Source of the DNA: Kaiparowitsia implicata GSE-PSE-MK54-09C
GTDB taxonomy: Bacteria; Cyanobacteriota; Cyanobacteriia; Elainellales; Elainellaceae
Length of the DNA stretch: 64,000 bases
Direction: 5' to 3'
Assembly: GCA_019359435.1 (NCBI GenBank)
Contig: JAHHHI010000056.1
Span: 124,001-188,000, forward strand
Position 1 is the stretch's first letter. Each line of letters opens with the position of its first letter. The translations under genes were made by a program, and so were the position numbers. The notes below the pieces were generated by a model. The model was given only the letters and a program-made list of their open reading frames with translations. It did not search any database and was not told where the DNA came from. Shown one piece after another: positions 8,723 to 17,777 of this stretch.

Positions 8723-11311
8723 ATGATGAATCAATTTCGGGGTTTGGCGTTGATGCTGAGTGGAGTCTCGGTGCTGGTAGCGACGGCTGCCCCAGCAGAG
8801 ATCAATGCTGGAGATATAGAAGCAGCCAACCCTGACGGCATAGAAGAGCCAACCCGTGCAGGCGACTCTACCCCGCCGTCTGATTCTCCAATCTCACTAT
8901 CTGAGCTTGACCAGCCCGCCACGACGGTCGCCGAGTGGATAGCGCAGATGGAGCCGTCGGCCATTCAGGTGACGGGGGTGCAGGTGAATGTCACCGATAC
9001 TGGGCTAGAGATTACCTTGGAAACTGATGCGCCGTTGACCACGCCTTCCACGTCGGTAGTGGGTAATGCCTTGATTGCCGAGATTTCCAATGCGGTGCTG
9101 GCCCTGCCCGATGGAGATGCCTTTGAGCAGTTTGGCCCGACGGAGGGGATTGCGCTAGTGAGCGTGACGAATCTGCCCGATGGCCGGGTGCGAGTCTCAA
9201 TTACGGGAACGGATGCACCACCCCAGGCGCAGGTGAGTACAGAAGCAGGGAATTTGGTGTTGAGTGCGGTGCCAGGCATGGCTCAGGTAGGGGATGCTGA
9301 TGACGCGATTCAGATTGTGGTGACGGGGGAGCAGGACAGCTACCGTGTGCCCAATGCCAGCACTGCCACTCGAACGGATACACCGATTCGTGAGATTCCT
9401 CAGTCGATTCAGGTAATTCCTCGTCAGGTAATTGAAGATCAAAATGCAAACACCCTAGAAGAAGTTCTTCGCAACGTCAATGGGGGTGGCGCACGTGGAT
9501 TCGGTGGATTCTTTGGCCGGGGAATCTTTACGGATGGTGCCACAAGAGCTAATAACAATTCTAGATACGTTCCAAATCTTGGTAATGTTGAACAAGTGGA
9601 AGTTCTTGATGGACCAGCATCAGTGCTATATGGTCAAGGAGGTCCCGGTGGAGTAGTAAATCTGGTGACTAGACAACCACTCCGCGACCCATTTTATGAA
9701 ATTGAAGGTACTATTGGCAGCTATGACGATTACCGAGGCAGCCTTGATTTAACAGGCCCCCTCAACGACAGTGAATCAATCTTATATCGATTGAACATCA
9801 ACTACGAGAACTCCGGTTCGTTTATTGATTTTGTAGATAATGAGGAATTGGCTGTTTTTCCAGTTCTGGGTTTTGAGTTGGGCGAAAACACGGATCTGGT
9901 GCTAGAGGGAAGTTATGAGAGGCAATCTTCGGTAACTACAACAGCCGTCGGTTTGCCTACCATTGGCACTATTGTCACCAATCCTTTAGGAGAAGTCCCT
10001 CGTTCTCGATTTCTAGGAGAACCAAACGATGGATTTAACTCTACTGCAATTAACGTGGGTTATCGGCTCGAACATCAATTCAATGAAGATTGGACACTGC
10101 GGAATCGATTGAGGGCCACTTTTGTAGATTTTTCAAATCGTGGATTTCGTGCAGATAGACTTGGGGCAGATAATCGAACTGTGATTGGCGGTGCCTTTGA
10201 TTCGCGGGTTGATGATGAACTCTACACCATGCAAACTGAAGTATTGGGAGAGGTGCAAACTGGCATCGTGCAACACGATCTACTGGTAGGCTTAGAGCTT
10301 CAGCGCTCTGTTGCACGAGCCCGCCGTGACTTTCCAGCCGGGACGCGATCAATTGATTTGTTCGATCCGGAATACTTAAGTGAATCTGAGTATGATGCAT
10401 TTTTTGGAGACTTTGAACCAACCGCTGGCGAGGATACGACAAGTCACACAATTGGGATTTACGCTCAAAACTTGCTATCCATTGGCGAACAAGTCAAAAT
10501 CCTTCTAGGAGGTCGCTTCGATCAGGTATTTCAAAATACTGAAGGAGTACCAGGACTCACAACATTTATTACGGGAGACTCAGAGTATAGCGAACCTAGT
10601 GCTTTCAGTCCTCGTGTGGGTATTGTCTATCAGCCAGTCGAGCCAGTTTCTCTGTATGCAGGCTGGAGCCGCTCTTTTGAACCGCAGACTAGCATCGATA
10701 GAGAAGGAAATCCATTTGTGCCGATTAGGGGTGAGCAGTTTGAAGTCGGGGTAAAAACTGAGTTTCTCGATGGCAGACTGGCAGCCAATCTGGCGGCCTA
10801 CCAAATTACCCGCCAAAACGATTTCCTCCCCGATCCCGTCGATCTTGCCAATTTCAGTATCCAGACTGGGGAACAACGCAGTCGAGGGATTGAGTTTGAC
10901 GTAGTCGGAGAACCCCTACCGGGTTTGAGGTTAATTGCAGGGTATGCCTACACCGACAGCATAGTCACTGAAGGAACTCCAGATGTTGAGGGCAATCAAC
11001 GCGTTAATGTCCCCGAACATCAAGCGAATCTCTGGGCAGTTTATGAAATTCAATCAGGAGCTTTAGAAGGGTTAGGCTTGGGGGCTGGTTTGTTTTTTGT
11101 GGGCGATCGCCCTCGCGATCCACAGAATACGTTCACCATACCCAGCTACTTGCTGACCAATGCACTAGTTTATTACAGGCGAGACAACTGGCGCGTACAG
11201 TTGAATGTTGATAACTTGTTTGATGTGAGATATTTCCCAGATCGAACCAATATTGGTGTAGCAGTAGGCGAACCATTGACAATTCGTGGAACAGTTGCCG
11301 TGAATTTCTAG
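8723..11311 (+). CDS. AMIN-domain TonB-dependent siderophore receptor, module 2
   Basis: An 862-residue outer-membrane receptor. The start MMNQFRGLALMLSG has GGAGAGG just before it, and a signal peptide follows. The AMIN domain lies at about residues 80-185 and the plug at 194-318, with IREIPQSIQVIPRQVI, VEQVEVLDGPASVLYGQGGPGG and VVNLVTRQP. The barrel ends in VAVNF. The plug is of the FhuA/FpvA siderophore-receptor type and differs from the other three receptors (EQDSYRVPN insert, GPASVLYGQGGPGG). Base composition changes after the AMIN domain: a hand count gives 58% GC at 9061-9120 and 35% at 9541-9600. The plug and barrel may therefore be of foreign origin. Confidence 0.94.
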   Translation: MMNQFRGLALMLSGVSVLVATAAPAEINAGDIEAANPDGIEEPTRAGDSTPPSDSPISLSELDQPATTVAEWIAQMEPSAIQVTGVQVNVTDTGLEITLETDAPLTTPSTSVVGNALIAEISNAVLALPDGDAFEQFGPTEGIALVSVTNLPDGRVRVSITGTDAPPQAQVSTEAGNLVLSAVPGMAQVGDADDAIQIVVTGEQDSYRVPNASTATRTDTPIREIPQSIQVIPRQVIEDQNANTLEEVLRNVNGGGARGFGGFFGRGIFTDGATRANNNSRYVPNLGNVEQVEVLDGPASVLYGQGGPGGVVNLVTRQPLRDPFYEIEGTIGSYDDYRGSLDLTGPLNDSESILYRLNINYENSGSFIDFVDNEELAVFPVLGFELGENTDLVLEGSYERQSSVTTTAVGLPTIGTIVTNPLGEVPRSRFLGEPNDGFNSTAINVGYRLEHQFNEDWTLRNRLRATFVDFSNRGFRADRLGADNRTVIGGAFDSRVDDELYTMQTEVLGEVQTGIVQHDLLVGLELQRSVARARRDFPAGTRSIDLFDPEYLSESEYDAFFGDFEPTAGEDTTSHTIGIYAQNLLSIGEQVKILLGGRFDQVFQNTEGVPGLTTFITGDSEYSEPSAFSPRVGIVYQPVEPVSLYAGWSRSFEPQTSIDREGNPFVPIRGEQFEVGVKTEFLDGRLAANLAAYQITRQNDFLPDPVDLANFSIQTGEQRSRGIEFDVVGEPLPGLRLIAGYAYTDSIVTEGTPDVEGNQRVNVPEHQANLWAVYEIQSGALEGLGLGAGLFFVGDRPRDPQNTFTIPSYLLTNALVYYRRDNWRVQLNVDNLFDVRYFPDRTNIGVAVGEPLTIRGTVAVNF

Positions 11312-11493
11312 TTGTTTATCACTTGACGCTCACAAATAATTCCAGAGAAATGATTGGCAACCTTGCTTACTTCGACCTAGGACTTTTCCTGCAAAATACA
11401 CGTAGGAGTTCAGTCGTCACAGTAGCTCGCGCACCACAGAGTCTGACCTATTCAATCTCTTGGTCAATCAACGTGAAGGAAGGGGCATAGTCG

Positions 11494-12537
11494 ATGGGCG
11501 ATCGCACATTAGTCAGCGGCAAAGTGACTCAAATACTTTGGCAACTGATGTTAGCAGTACTTGCCTTCATTTTAGTGACGGCTTGTGGTGCCGATCCTTC
11601 TCGAGTCAGCACTGTTCATAGCCCAGATGCGACTCAAACTGCTCCTTCCGACACTGTTCGCCTCGTTAAGCACATGATGGGTGAAACCCAGGTTCCAGCC
11701 AATCCGCAACGATTGATTACCCTAGATCCAAATCTCTTAGCTACCACCCTGGCATTGGGAATTCAGCCTGTTGGGTCTAGCGCCTCGGTCGAAATTGACG
11801 GACGGACTGGTTTAGGCCCAATTCAACCCTATCTTGACAATTATGCTCAGGAGTTGACGATTCTTGGGTATGAAGGCGTGATTAACTTGGAAAAAGTCTT
11901 GCTGGTGAAGCCCGATCTAATTTTGGGGAATCACCACTACGAAGCAATTTATGAACAGCTATCGCGAATCGCCCCTACCATCCTCTACGACTATAGGGAG
12001 AATAACTTTAGATGGAAAGATCTTACGAGATTTTTCGCTAAAGTTTTGGGGAAATCTCAAGAAGCCGAAAAACTGTTGAATGACTATCACCAGCGTATAC
12101 AAGAGTTGAGGAGAAAACTGGGTTTAGGTGTAGCCTCTTCAGAGGAAAATCACGTCTCAGACATTCAGGTATCTGTGATTATTCCAGATTTCAATGGTGT
12201 ACGTCTTATGCACAGGGATATATTATCTGGCAGCGTCTTGAAAGATGTTGGTTTGTCTCGTCCACCCGAACAAGATAGAGATGGATCCCAATCGTTTGTA
12301 TCCTTTGAGTTTATTCCTCAAACGGATGGCGATGTAATTTTTGTAGTCTCAAATAGAGATAAAGATAGCTTGGATCTGGTCGATCAATTACAGAACCACC
12401 CTCTCTGGTCTCAATTGGAAGCAGTTAAACAAGACAAAGTATATCTAGTGGATGCAGAAAATTGGTCTGGCACCGATATTGTGAGAGCCAATCTTATTCT
12501 GGATGATTTGTTCGAATACTTACTTGACGAGGAATAA
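11494..12537 (+). CDS. Iron-siderophore ABC transporter substrate-binding lipoprotein, module 2
   Basis: A 347-residue FecB/FhuD-type binding protein with a long N-terminal segment and the lipobox LVTAC. Family motifs are HMMGETQVPANPQRLITLD, LEKVLLVKPDLILGN, IAPTILYDY, VLKDVGLSRPPEQD and HPLWSQLEAVKQDKVYLVD. Like the barrel of receptor 2, the gene is visibly richer in A and T than the module 1 and 3 counterparts, consistent with joint acquisition. It is separated from the receptor by 182 bp and stops 5 bp before the next gene. Confidence 0.92.
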   Translation: MGDRTLVSGKVTQILWQLMLAVLAFILVTACGADPSRVSTVHSPDATQTAPSDTVRLVKHMMGETQVPANPQRLITLDPNLLATTLALGIQPVGSSASVEIDGRTGLGPIQPYLDNYAQELTILGYEGVINLEKVLLVKPDLILGNHHYEAIYEQLSRIAPTILYDYRENNFRWKDLTRFFAKVLGKSQEAEKLLNDYHQRIQELRRKLGLGVASSEENHVSDIQVSVIIPDFNGVRLMHRDILSGSVLKDVGLSRPPEQDRDGSQSFVSFEFIPQTDGDVIFVVSNRDKDSLDLVDQLQNHPLWSQLEAVKQDKVYLVDAENWSGTDIVRANLILDDLFEYLLDEE

Positions 12538-12542
12538 ACCCA

Positions 12543-12911
12543 GTGTCAAAACATCTTCTGTTTGTTTGTAAATCCTGCAACGCCAAGTCTGATCAAGACC
12601 AGACCGCAGGCCCATCTGAGGGCATTAAACTGTTGAATCAACTCCAAACTCAGCATCAAGTCCAACCCTATCCAGCCGATCTCGACATTCGCGAAGTTGG
12701 CTGCCTCTGGACGTGTAGCCAACCCTGCGCCGTCGCCTTCTCCGCCCCCGGCAAAGCCACCTACCTCTTCACCCAAGTTCCCGCCACCGCCGCGCCCGCC
12801 TTGCTCACCTTTGGCACCCTCTACCGCGACAGCAAAGACGGCACCATTCCTTGGAAGCAGTTTCCTGAAGTGCTCCAGTCAGCCAGCGTCGCCAAAATCC
12901 CAGCGGTATGA
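12543..12911 (+). CDS. DUF1636 family thioredoxin-fold ferredoxin-like protein
   Basis: A 122-residue protein starting at GTG 12543, 5 bp after the binding-protein stop. It carries C9-x2-C12 and C54-x3-C58-x3-C62 (GCLWTCSQPC), the cysteine arrangement of DUF1636 proteins, which resemble thioredoxin-like [2Fe-2S] ferredoxins. No function is established for the family. It occupies the module position that a sucrase/ferredoxin-like protein takes in modules 1 and 4, so an electron-transfer role in releasing iron from siderophore is a reasonable but untested inference. GC content is higher than in the preceding gene. Confidence 0.8.
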   Translation: MSKHLLFVCKSCNAKSDQDQTAGPSEGIKLLNQLQTQHQVQPYPADLDIREVGCLWTCSQPCAVAFSAPGKATYLFTQVPATAAPALLTFGTLYRDSKDGTIPWKQFPEVLQSASVAKIPAV

Positions 12912-12929
12912 AACCCAGCAGATCGAGCG

Positions 12930-13787
12930 TTAGGCTTGCTCTAGCCATTGCGTCAAATCCGACAGAGAGCTAAAGTCCAGCAAAGCCTCACCGAGGGCTT
13001 CGAGTTGCTCTATAGAGAGGGCAGCAAGGCGGGTGCTCAAGTCCTCTGGCACCGCTCTAAACCGACGGGTCAACTGACGCAGAATCAGCGATCGCTCTCC
13101 TTCCTGTCGTCCTTCCTGTCGTCCTTCCTGTCGTCCTTCCTGCCGTCCTTCCTGTAGAAATTCTTCTCGCCACTCCTGATAAATGACAGACTGCTCCACA
13201 ATTTCTCTCCTCAGAACTTGATTGATGACATCCTTCTCCAATGTTAACCCAGCCAAAATCCCGGCTGACGCAGCAACGTTGCTTTGCACTTGCCGGTCTG
13301 AAATCGCATCAATGCGAGATGCCACTTGCCGCAGCGTTTGACTGGGGTCTGAGGTTTGGGTGAGCACCGCCAGGGGCAATAACCCGGTTGACTCTAGAAA
13401 CGCCTGCGTGGGCTGCTCCCACAGGCGAATAACCTCAAATTCATGGCGAGTTCCGGGAATCTCAAATGCGGTCTGATAAACCAGGTCAGACCTTGAGGGC
13501 GTGAGATAAATGACCACCTGCTGCATCTGCTTTTGCGGAAATCGTCGATAGACCCTCAGACGGTAGTCTGCCATTCTAAAGGCCATGGTGGCGTCTGGTT
13601 CTGTCTGGAACTCAATTTGTAGGACTATCGGGTCTGAAGCCAGCAAAATCAGCGAGTCGGCTCGGATGGGTTCCAGGGATAATTCGGTGGGGCTGAGTTT
13701 GGTTAAGGCAATGGGTGCACCCAGTAGCCAGGTGGCAAAGTCGGTCGGAAAATTCTCCGCAAGAAATTTGCAGGTGGGGTCGAACAT
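12930..13787 (-). CDS. Rpn/PD-(D/E)XK nuclease family protein with DUF4351-type C-terminus
   Basis: A 285-residue protein of the cyanobacterial Rpn-like group (DUF2887/DUF4351 type). It starts MFDPTCKFLAENFPTDFATW. The nuclease core has DSLILL and VLQIEFQTEPD (catalytic-type E and Q), then MAFRMADYRLRVYRRF. The C-terminal part holds an EGRQ tandem repeat followed by a helical DUF4351-like tail with LIQR-type features (LILRQLTRRF, LSTRLAALSIEQLEALGEALLDF). Members are linked to recombination-promoting nucleases or transposase remnants. It is an accessory gene, convergent with module 2. Confidence 0.85.
   Translation of the reverse strand: MFDPTCKFLAENFPTDFATWLLGAPIALTKLSPTELSLEPIRADSLILLASDPIVLQIEFQTEPDATMAFRMADYRLRVYRRFPQKQMQQVVIYLTPSRSDLVYQTAFEIPGTRHEFEVIRLWEQPTQAFLESTGLLPLAVLTQTSDPSQTLRQVASRIDAISDRQVQSNVAASAGILAGLTLEKDVINQVLRREIVEQSVIYQEWREEFLQEGRQEGRQEGRQEGRQEGERSLILRQLTRRFRAVPEDLSTRLAALSIEQLEALGEALLDFSSLSDLTQWLEQA
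13099..13155 (-). repeat. 12-bp tandem repeat encoding EGRQ units
   Basis: Unit CCTTCCTGTCGT occurs about 4.7 times (one unit has CCGT). It encodes the repeated EGRQ tetrapeptide in the linker of the Rpn-like protein. Twelve bp is a multiple of three, so copy-number change keeps frame. Confidence 0.9.
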
Positions 13788-13885
13788 GGAGCAATCCTAT
13801 CAGATGATCCAGACACAGACATGAGGCGCGATGGGCATCTCGACCGACTTACTAACGGTGCCCAAATGATTTAGAAGAACTAGCT

Positions 13886-14383
13886 TCAAAGACTGTCACG
13901 ATACTCTGACAGCACCGCGACAATCTGAGTTAACACAGCCCGATTTTGCTCTGAAGGGTCGGCCAAAAAGTTCAAGAGTGCAAGATCTCGTTCAACTTCG
14001 ATTCTAGTTCGGCGAGTCTGGCGTTCTGCCTCTTCAATTCGTTGAGCCTCTGCTCGTGCTTGATCCTCGACTCTTCGTTGCTCTTCTGCGACTCTTCGTT
14101 GCTCTTCTGCAACTCTTCGTTGCTCTTCTGCAAGCCTCTCAGCCTCTGCTCGTGCCTGGCGGTCTGTTTCTCGATTTCGACGGTTCCACTCAACGCCGAG
14201 ATTAACCACTGCCACCAAGAAGGCTGCCACAGTGAGTCGGTTGCTCCAGCGGCGGGGGTCTGTGAGTTGCCCGAGGAGAACGAAGTCGTTTTTGTCATAG
14301 AACCTCAGAAAGGCAATGCTGATAACCAGTAGAGTAAGACTGGTGCCAGGTAAGAGGGCAAGTAGATTAATCCATCGACTCAT
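13886..14383 (-). CDS. Small membrane protein with coiled-coil heptad repeat
   Basis: A 165-residue protein of no recognised family. Two hydrophobic segments are seen: LLALLPGTSLTLLVISIAFL near residues 7-26 and LTVAAFLVAVVNLGV near 50-64. A charged coiled coil follows (about 66-135), including three copies of AEEQRRV. The C-terminal segment ends ALLNFLADPSEQNRAVLTQIVAVLSEYRDSL. The heptads fit a coiled coil exposed on one side of the membrane. It lies between the Rpn-like gene and the first ABC exporter. No function can be assigned. Confidence 0.7.
   Translation of the reverse strand: MSRWINLLALLPGTSLTLLVISIAFLRFYDKNDFVLLGQLTDPRRWSNRLTVAAFLVAVVNLGVEWNRRNRETDRQARAEAERLAEEQRRVAEEQRRVAEEQRRVEDQARAEAQRIEEAERQTRRTRIEVERDLALLNFLADPSEQNRAVLTQIVAVLSEYRDSL
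14070..14132 (-). repeat. Three 21-bp tandem repeats encoding AEEQRRV
   Basis: Unit ACTCTTCGTTGCTCTTCTGC plus one variable base occurs three times. It encodes one coiled-coil heptad per unit, so copy-number change lengthens the coil by whole heptads. Confidence 0.88.
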
Positions 14384-14461
14384 CAGAGCTGATCCCAGTA
14401 GACCTCTAGTTTAATTCATCGTTTGCATTAACGTCGGCTCCGCCCTCCACAAAGCCACGGT

Positions 14462-14503
14462 ACAAAAACTCCGTTGAGCCGCCAAAAAAATCCGTCTGGG
14501 GCT
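14462..14503 (+). promoter_or_regulatory. Direct-repeat operator upstream of ABC exporter 1
   Basis: Half-sites ACAAAAACTCCGTTGAGCC and CCAAAAAAATCCGTCTGGGG have their TCC at 14470 and 14491, 21 bp apart, as at the receptor operators. The exporter start lies 144 bp beyond the second TCC. No clear -10 was chosen because the spacer is low-complexity. Confidence 0.65.
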
Positions 14504-14530
14504 CCTGGGGGGGGTGGGGGAGTGGGAGAG

Positions 14531-14613
14531 TAGTTTTGAGTTCTTAGTTTTGAGTTTTGAGTTCTCACGGAAGTGAACCTATTCAAAACTCAACATTCAA
14601 AACTTAAAACTGA
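14531..14613. repeat. TTTTGAGTT/AACTCAAAA inverted simple repeats
   Basis: Repeats of AGTTTTGAGTT on the left side (14531-14562) face AAAACTCAAC and AAAACTTAAAACT on the right side (14583-14611). They can form an extended AT-rich hairpin in the leader of ABC exporter 1. Confidence 0.7.
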
Positions 14614-14634
14614 AACCTCAGTATTCATCCCCCC

Positions 14635-16536
14635 ATGCCTTCCATCTGGCAATTACTCTGGCAACTGATCCGCTACGCCCAGCGGCTCTACTGGGTTGAT
14701 ACCCTACTGTGGCTCTGTATTGCGGGGCTGCCCATTTTGCCGGGGCTGTTGATTCGCGAATTTTTTGACAGCCTTACCGAGCAGTCTCGGCTAGACGGGT
14801 CGCCGGGGGTATGGGTGGCGCTGCTGTTGGCGACGGGGCTGGCGCGGGTGGTGGCGATTTTTTTGGGGCGGATCACCAAAACCCAGCATCGGTTTTTGAT
14901 CAGTGCCTTGGTGCGCCACAATCTGCTGCTGGGGCTGCTCAACCGCCCCGGCGCTGAGCTAGCGACAGGCAACACCTCCCCTGGGGAGATGCTGAGCTTT
15001 TTTCGTGATGACGCCAGCCAGATTGAAGACAATGTGGTGGGCACCAACGAGATCTTGGCCGAGGCGGTGTTTGCCGTGGTGTCTATGGCGCTGATGCTGA
15101 GCGTCAATGCCAGAATGACGCTGCTGGTGTTTTTGCCGCTGTGCCTGATTACGGCGATTGTGCGGCGGGCCGAGCATCGCCTGAAGCGCTACCGCCGGGC
15201 CAGCCGCCAGGCCACCCAGCAGGTGACGGGGCTAATTGGCGAAATGGTGACGGCGGTGCAGGCGATTAAGGTGGCCGGGGCTGAGGCCCAAATGCTGGAA
15301 GAATTGCAAGGAAGGTGCGATCGCCGCCGTCAGTTCATGATCCGCGACCAGGTGTTCAGCGCCATCCTCAACTCCGGCTTCGAGAGCATTCTCAGCCTCG
15401 GCACCGGCCTCATTCTGCTGCTGGCCGCCCCCAGCCTTGGCCCTCAGGGCACCCTTACCCTCGGCGACTTTGCCCTGTTTATCTACTACCTCTCCTTTAT
15501 CACCTTTTTCTTCGGCTTCCTGGGCAGCTTTCTCGCCGTTACCAAGCAGAGCGAAGTATCGTTCGAGCGCATGGGGGGCTTGGTGGGAGTAGATCAGCGG
15601 ATGGGTGGATGGGTGGATGAGTCCCGCCCATCCATCCATCCACCCATCCACCCTCTCACCCATCCCCACCCCCTCTACCTCAAACCCATCCTCGGCTCCC
15701 AGCCGGCCCTTCCGGCTATGCCTCAACCGCCAGAGACCGAGGCGCTGCAAGCAATCCGGGTGGAGGGGCTGACCTACCGCTATCCCGGCAGCGACGCGGG
15801 CATTACCGATGTCAGCTTTACCCTGCCCCAGGGCGGCTTGACAGTGATTACCGGACGGGTGGGCGCGGGTAAAACCACCCTGCTGCGGGTGCTGCTGGGG
15901 CTATTGCCGATGCAGTCGGGGGCACTGTTTTGGAATGACCAGCAGATTCACGACCCGGCCAATTTTCTGGTGCCGCCTCGGGCGGCCTACACGCCCCAAA
16001 TTCCGCAGCTCTTTAGCACTTCGCTGCGGGAGAATCTGCTACTGGGTCTAGACGAGGCGGCTGCCCCTAACCGCTTAGAAAAGGCGATCGCCGCCGCCGT
16101 CTTCGACCAAGACCTAGCCACCATGCCCAACGGCCTCGACACCCTGATCGGCACCCGAGGCGTGCGCCTCTCCGGCGGCCAAAAGCAGCGGGCCGCCGCC
16201 GCCCGCATGCTGCTGCGCCAGCCCGCCCTGATGGTCTTTGACGACCTCTCCAGCGCCCTCGACGTGGAGACCGAACAGCGCCTCTGGCAACAATTATTTG
16301 ACAGTGAAGACGTGAAGCATAGTGAAATCCTTTCCACCCATCCACCCATCCACCCATCCACCCTTTACCCCTTTACCCCTTCACCTCTTCACCCCACCAC
16401 CCCACCACCCCATCACTCCCGCCCCACCTGCCTCGTTGTCTCCCACCGCCCTGCCGTACTCAACCGGGCTAACCAAGTGCTCTTTTTGGAAGCGGGTAGC
16501 GTGGTCGATCGCACTACCAGCCCACCATTGACGTAA
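14635..16536 (+). CDS. Exporter-fold ABC transporter, fused permease/ATPase 1
   Basis: A 633-residue half-transporter: a transmembrane domain with hydrophobic segments through about residue 310, then an ATPase domain. Walker A is GRVGAGKTT at 407, the signature LSGGQ at 512, Walker B LMVFDD at 532-537 and the H-loop His at 604. The residue after the Walker B Asp is Asp, not the usual catalytic Glu, which suggests one degenerate ATP site. Two low-complexity inserts made of a CATCCACC minisatellite lie at about 323-345 (TMD-NBD linker) and about 565-595 (between Walker B and the H-loop). It is a likely heterodimer partner of the gene at 21643. A role in siderophore export, or IrtAB-like import, is inferred from context. 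Confidence 0.88.
   Translation: MPSIWQLLWQLIRYAQRLYWVDTLLWLCIAGLPILPGLLIREFFDSLTEQSRLDGSPGVWVALLLATGLARVVAIFLGRITKTQHRFLISALVRHNLLLGLLNRPGAELATGNTSPGEMLSFFRDDASQIEDNVVGTNEILAEAVFAVVSMALMLSVNARMTLLVFLPLCLITAIVRRAEHRLKRYRRASRQATQQVTGLIGEMVTAVQAIKVAGAEAQMLEELQGRCDRRRQFMIRDQVFSAILNSGFESILSLGTGLILLLAAPSLGPQGTLTLGDFALFIYYLSFITFFFGFLGSFLAVTKQSEVSFERMGGLVGVDQRMGGWVDESRPSIHPPIHPLTHPHPLYLKPILGSQPALPAMPQPPETEALQAIRVEGLTYRYPGSDAGITDVSFTLPQGGLTVITGRVGAGKTTLLRVLLGLLPMQSGALFWNDQQIHDPANFLVPPRAAYTPQIPQLFSTSLRENLLLGLDEAAAPNRLEKAIAAAVFDQDLATMPNGLDTLIGTRGVRLSGGQKQRAAAARMLLRQPALMVFDDLSSALDVETEQRLWQQLFDSEDVKHSEILSTHPPIHPSTLYPFTPSPLHPTTPPPHHSRPTCLVVSHRPAVLNRANQVLFLEAGSVVDRTTSPPLT
15601..15667. repeat. 8-bp minisatellite hairpin inside ABC exporter 1 (linker)
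   Basis: Three ATGGGTGG-type units are followed by a complementary CATCCACC tract, giving an inverted structure. The tract is translated in frame as GGWVDES and PSIHPPIHP. Confidence 0.9.
16332..16419. repeat. CATCCACC-type tract inside ABC exporter 1 (ATPase domain)
   Basis: Four CCACCCAT units degrade into CCCTTTAC and CACCACCC repeats. They are translated as HPPIHPST, TPSPLHP and similar. The tract enlarges the segment between Walker B and the H-loop to about twice its usual length. Confidence 0.85.
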
Positions 16537-16546
16537 TTTATTGACA

Positions 16547-16580
16547 GCAATTCTCAAGAAATCTACGATGAGAGTTTACC
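16547..16580 (+). promoter_or_regulatory. Fur-box-like motifs upstream of AraC gene 3
   Basis: GCAATTCTCAAG (16547-16558) holds the reverse complement of TTGAGAAT. CGATGAGAGTTTACC (16566-16580) holds a degenerate forward copy. Both lie within 60 bp of the ATG at 16604. This is weaker than the site before AraC gene 4. Confidence 0.4.
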
Positions 16581-16603
16581 GCTGTTAAGACGAGATAGAA
16601 CGC

Positions 16604-17617
16604 ATGGCGACACCTTCGCAAAGCAGCCCTCATATTCTGTCGCAGGCTGACTATTGGGCGCTGATTCAGGCGAATGTCTGCCAACCGCAAGGCTCTACTG
16701 CATCAGAAGCGTTTGATATTACCTATGCCTATCCGGCGCAGTTGGGCCAGGGCTATGTGAGAGAAATCAAACTGCGGCAGGGGCTGGAACTGGCGATCGC
16801 AGACTATCAGCCCCATCAAGCCGTCATCACTGAAGTACCCGACCGGGAGCATCCCCTAGAATACGAATTTACCCTAGTTCGAGAGTCGTCGAAGGCCAGC
16901 TTTGAATCGGAGTGTTATTTCTTTTCGGGCAGTGGTTTAGCAGAGCGTGATGTTTGCCATCATGAACGAGATCTGCAAGTGCTAGACGTGAGCTTTCATC
17001 TGGAGCCTGAGCTGTTTTGTGCCTGGATGGGCGATCGCCTAGAGCAAGCAGCACCCCCCGTTAAAGCCTTGGTCGGCGACCTCAACCAGGCTCGCTACAC
17101 CTACGCCGCCTCTCCCACCGTGGCGATGCAGGCGGCTATACAGCAAATTCTAAACTGCCCCTATACGGGCCTGACCCAGCAAATTTACCTGGAGAGCAAA
17201 GTTTGGGAACTGATGGCCTTGCACCTGGAGCAAATGTTGCACCACCAGCCCGATCAGCCCCGTAAACAGACCCTCAAGCCCGACGACATTGAGCGGCTTC
17301 ACTACGCCAAGGAGATCATCAAGCAGCAGCTCAACACCCCCCCCTCGCTAAATGGGTTAGCCCGCCAGGTTGGCTTAAATGAATTTACCCTGAAGCAGGG
17401 GTTTCGCCATCTGTTTGGCACCACGGTATTTGGTTGCCTCCACCACTACCGCATGGAACGCGCCAAGACATTATTGGCCGATGGCCGTCTCAATGTCACC
17501 GAAGTGGCCCGCGATGTGGGGTTTACCAATCGAGGGCATTTTGCCGCTGCCTTTCGCAAAAAGTTTGGCGTTAATCCTAAAACCTACTCCCTGACGGCTA
17601 GAGAGCAGGCGGGCTAA
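16604..17617 (+). CDS. AraC family transcriptional regulator (PchR-like), module 3
   Basis: A 337-residue regulator from ATG 16604. The N-terminus contains LSQADYWALIQANV, the effector domain contains DREHPLEYEF, and the C-terminal HTH pair includes LNGLARQVGLNEFTLKQGF and VTEVARDVGFTNRGHFAAAF with FGVNPKTY at the end. The nearest of the four by motif is the module 2 protein. The stop codon 17615-17617 lies inside the direct-repeat operator of receptor 3. It lies 67 bp after ABC exporter 1. Confidence 0.92.
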   Translation: MATPSQSSPHILSQADYWALIQANVCQPQGSTASEAFDITYAYPAQLGQGYVREIKLRQGLELAIADYQPHQAVITEVPDREHPLEYEFTLVRESSKASFESECYFFSGSGLAERDVCHHERDLQVLDVSFHLEPELFCAWMGDRLEQAAPPVKALVGDLNQARYTYAASPTVAMQAAIQQILNCPYTGLTQQIYLESKVWELMALHLEQMLHHQPDQPRKQTLKPDDIERLHYAKEIIKQQLNTPPSLNGLARQVGLNEFTLKQGFRHLFGTTVFGCLHHYRMERAKTLLADGRLNVTEVARDVGFTNRGHFAAAFRKKFGVNPKTYSLTAREQAG

Positions 17618-17699
17618 AAATTCCGGGTTTGGATCAAAAAATTCCTGCTGCTGATCAAAGCGATCGCCCATAGCCTTCTGCCATCCAGTAAGCTTCTTG
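17614..17699 (+). promoter_or_regulatory. Direct-repeat operator and promoter of receptor 3
   Basis: Half-sites AAAAATTCCGGGTTTGGATC and AAAAAATTCCTGCTGCTGAT have their TCC at 17622 and 17643, 21 bp apart. TAAGCT (17689-17694) and CTTCTTG (17693-17699) follow at 46 and 50 bp. The second half-site has TCCTG instead of TCCGG. Confidence 0.7.
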
Positions 17700-17777
17700 C
17701 AAGTGAGTTGCAATTGAGCCTGTGGGCAAAACGCCTGCTGGCTCTGATGTTTGGTGGCCGTTTTGGTGGGTGGAGTG

